From Desulfofustis sp. PB-SRB1 (GTDB lineage: Bacteria > Desulfobacterota > Desulfobulbia > Desulfobulbales > Desulfocapsaceae), in NCBI GenBank assembly GCA_016722945.1, contig JAEQMT010000038.1, positions 620,001-684,000 on the forward strand: a stretch of DNA of 64,000 nt, written 5' to 3'. How positions within the stretch are numbered: position 1 is the first letter of the stretch; every line of letters starts with the position of its first letter. Position numbers and translations under genes: made by a program. The notes under the pieces were generated by a model. It had not been told where the DNA came from and searched no databases. It worked only from the letters and a program-made list of their open reading frames with translations. Shown in pieces: positions 63,250 to 64,000 of this stretch.

Positions 63250-64000
63250 TCAGGAGCTCTTCAATTTTGGATCTAACGCGTCGCGAAGTCCATCACCCAT
63301 CAAATTTATCGCTAAAACCGTGAACAAAATAGCACAGCCGGGAAAGGTCACTACCCACCAGGCTCGCAAAATGAACTCCCGCGCCTCAGCCAGCATTGTT
63401 CCCCATTCCGGGGTAGGTGGCTGTGCCCCCATACCGAGAAAGCCGAGGGCGGCCGCATCGAGTATGGCGGTAGAAAAACTCAACGCAGCCTGAACGATTA
63501 ACGGGGCCATACAGTTGGGCAAGATTGTAACGAACATCAGCCGCAGTCTCCGCACCCCGATGACCCGCGCCGCCGTCACGTAATCTTTGCTCATTTCACC
63601 CATTACCGCGGCACGGGTTAAGCGGACATAGTGAGGCTGCTGAACGATTGCGATGGCAATCATCGCATTGACAAGGCTGGGGCCCAGAATTGCCACGAGC
63701 ACCAGTGCGAGAAGCAGGCTAGGAAATGAAAGGACGATATCCATTAGGCGCATGATGGTTGTATCGATCCAGCCCCTGAAAAAGCCCGCGATCAGGCCAA
63801 GACTAACACCAACAATCAACGCCAACGAGACCACCACGCAGCCGATAAAAAGAGAGTATCGGGCTCCATGGATCAACCTCGACAACATATCCCGGCCAAC
63901 TGCGTCAGTACCGAGAATAAACTTAACCGATCCCCCCTCCTGCCAGAAGGGTGGCTGTAAAAATGCATCGCGGTATTGGTGGTTGGGCAAATGAGGCGCG
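63250..64000 (-). CDS. dppC: peptide/nickel ABC transporter permease (DppC/OppC), 5' end outside window
   Basis: The frame is open through the last base, so the N-terminus is missing; about 248 residues are visible. It has GTDAVGRDMLSRLIHGARYSL near the visible start, typical of DppC, five membrane spans, and the EAA-like loop TAARVIGVRRLRLMFVTILPN that contacts the ATPases. The first membrane span and the genes for DppB and the binding protein should lie beyond 64000. Peptide versus nickel specificity cannot be settled here. Confidence 0.92.
   Translation of the reverse strand, partial: APHLPNHQYRDAFLQPPFWQEGGSVKFILGTDAVGRDMLSRLIHGARYSLFIGCVVVSLALIVGVSLGLIAGFFRGWIDTTIMRLMDIVLSFPSLLLALVLVAILGPSLVNAMIAIAIVQQPHYVRLTRAAVMGEMSKDYVTAARVIGVRRLRLMFVTILPNCMAPLIVQAALSFSTAILDAAALGFLGMGAQPPTPEWGTMLAEAREFILRAWWVVTFPGCAILFTVLAINLMGDGLRDALDPKLKSS

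Noticed and set aside
1-64000. CRISPR arrays, tRNA or rRNA genes
   Set aside because: No regularly spaced direct repeats and no tRNA- or rRNA-like sequence was seen by eye; a covariance-model scan would be the decisive test.

Overview
The window looks like chromosome from an anaerobic Desulfobacterota-type bacterium, most like the Desulfobulbales. This is inferred from gene content, because no rRNA marker is present. Pointers are a periplasmic [NiFe] uptake hydrogenase with its whole maturation set, a transcarboxylase/methylmalonyl-CoA mutase block for propionate-succinate interconversion, a CbiK-type anaerobic cobaltochelatase, a DUF3373-type outer-membrane protein and an FmdE-molybdopterin fusion. 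Core genes are GC-rich. The window is also loaded with insertion sequences, short MITE-like repeats and recently broken genes.

Layout: 1-1019 is a frameshifted IS701-type transposase. 1244-6761 holds a DJ-1 family protein, a membrane-anchored glycerophosphodiesterase, a flavin oxidoreductase and pcnB. 7105-16985 is a ten-gene hydrogenase operon (hyaA-hyaB-hyaC-hypF-hypC-hypD-hypE-hyaD-hypA-hypB). 16988-21246 holds hemC, pgeF, a porin-like protein and cbiK. 21634-29754 is the propionate block (carboxyltransferase, ABM-domain protein, 70-residue protein, 5S/biotin-carrier protein, TetR regulator, methylmalonyl-CoA mutase, meaB). 29755-34326 is accessory: a long perfect inverted repeat, a broken PIN toxin with its partner, a GPH-type symporter, an AT-rich restriction-modification pair and a ridA relic. 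34321-41754 holds purL, glpD and glpK. 41773-52405 is a rearranged segment in which glpK's 3' end plus mtfA is present twice in direct orientation, the first mtfA being split by an IS1634-type element; between the copies lie a SNF2 helicase/SWIM pair, an SDR protein and an ABM protein. 52514-59865 is mixed accessory DNA (secreted protein, FmdE-MoeA fusion, third ABM protein, AAA/DUF4143 ATPase beside two large palindromes, a nonsense-broken NmrA-like gene with a divergent TetR regulator and clear operators). 60022-61246 is a decayed IS630 element, and 61268-64000 is the 3' part of a peptide ABC transporter operon.

How genes work together: H2 is oxidised in the periplasm by HyaAB and electrons pass through cytochrome b HyaC to quinone; HypA-F and HyaD build and process the NiFe site. 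The carboxyltransferase, biotin protein and B12-dependent mutase with its MeaB chaperone interconvert propionyl-, methylmalonyl- and succinyl-CoA, and CbiK supplies cobalt to the corrin ring. The glycerophosphodiesterase, GlpK and GlpD would take glycerophosphodiesters and glycerol to dihydroxyacetone phosphate.

Most notable structure: a MITE-like family (about 65 bp and 133-160 bp forms with shared ends GATGG..TCGTAAAAAC) with 6-bp target duplications. Two members sit inside the stop codons of their upstream genes and rebuild the stop with their own first two bases. Other points are the direct duplication around mtfA, three paralogous ABM proteins, and the SNF2/SWIM pair. I found no CRISPR array, tRNA or rRNA.
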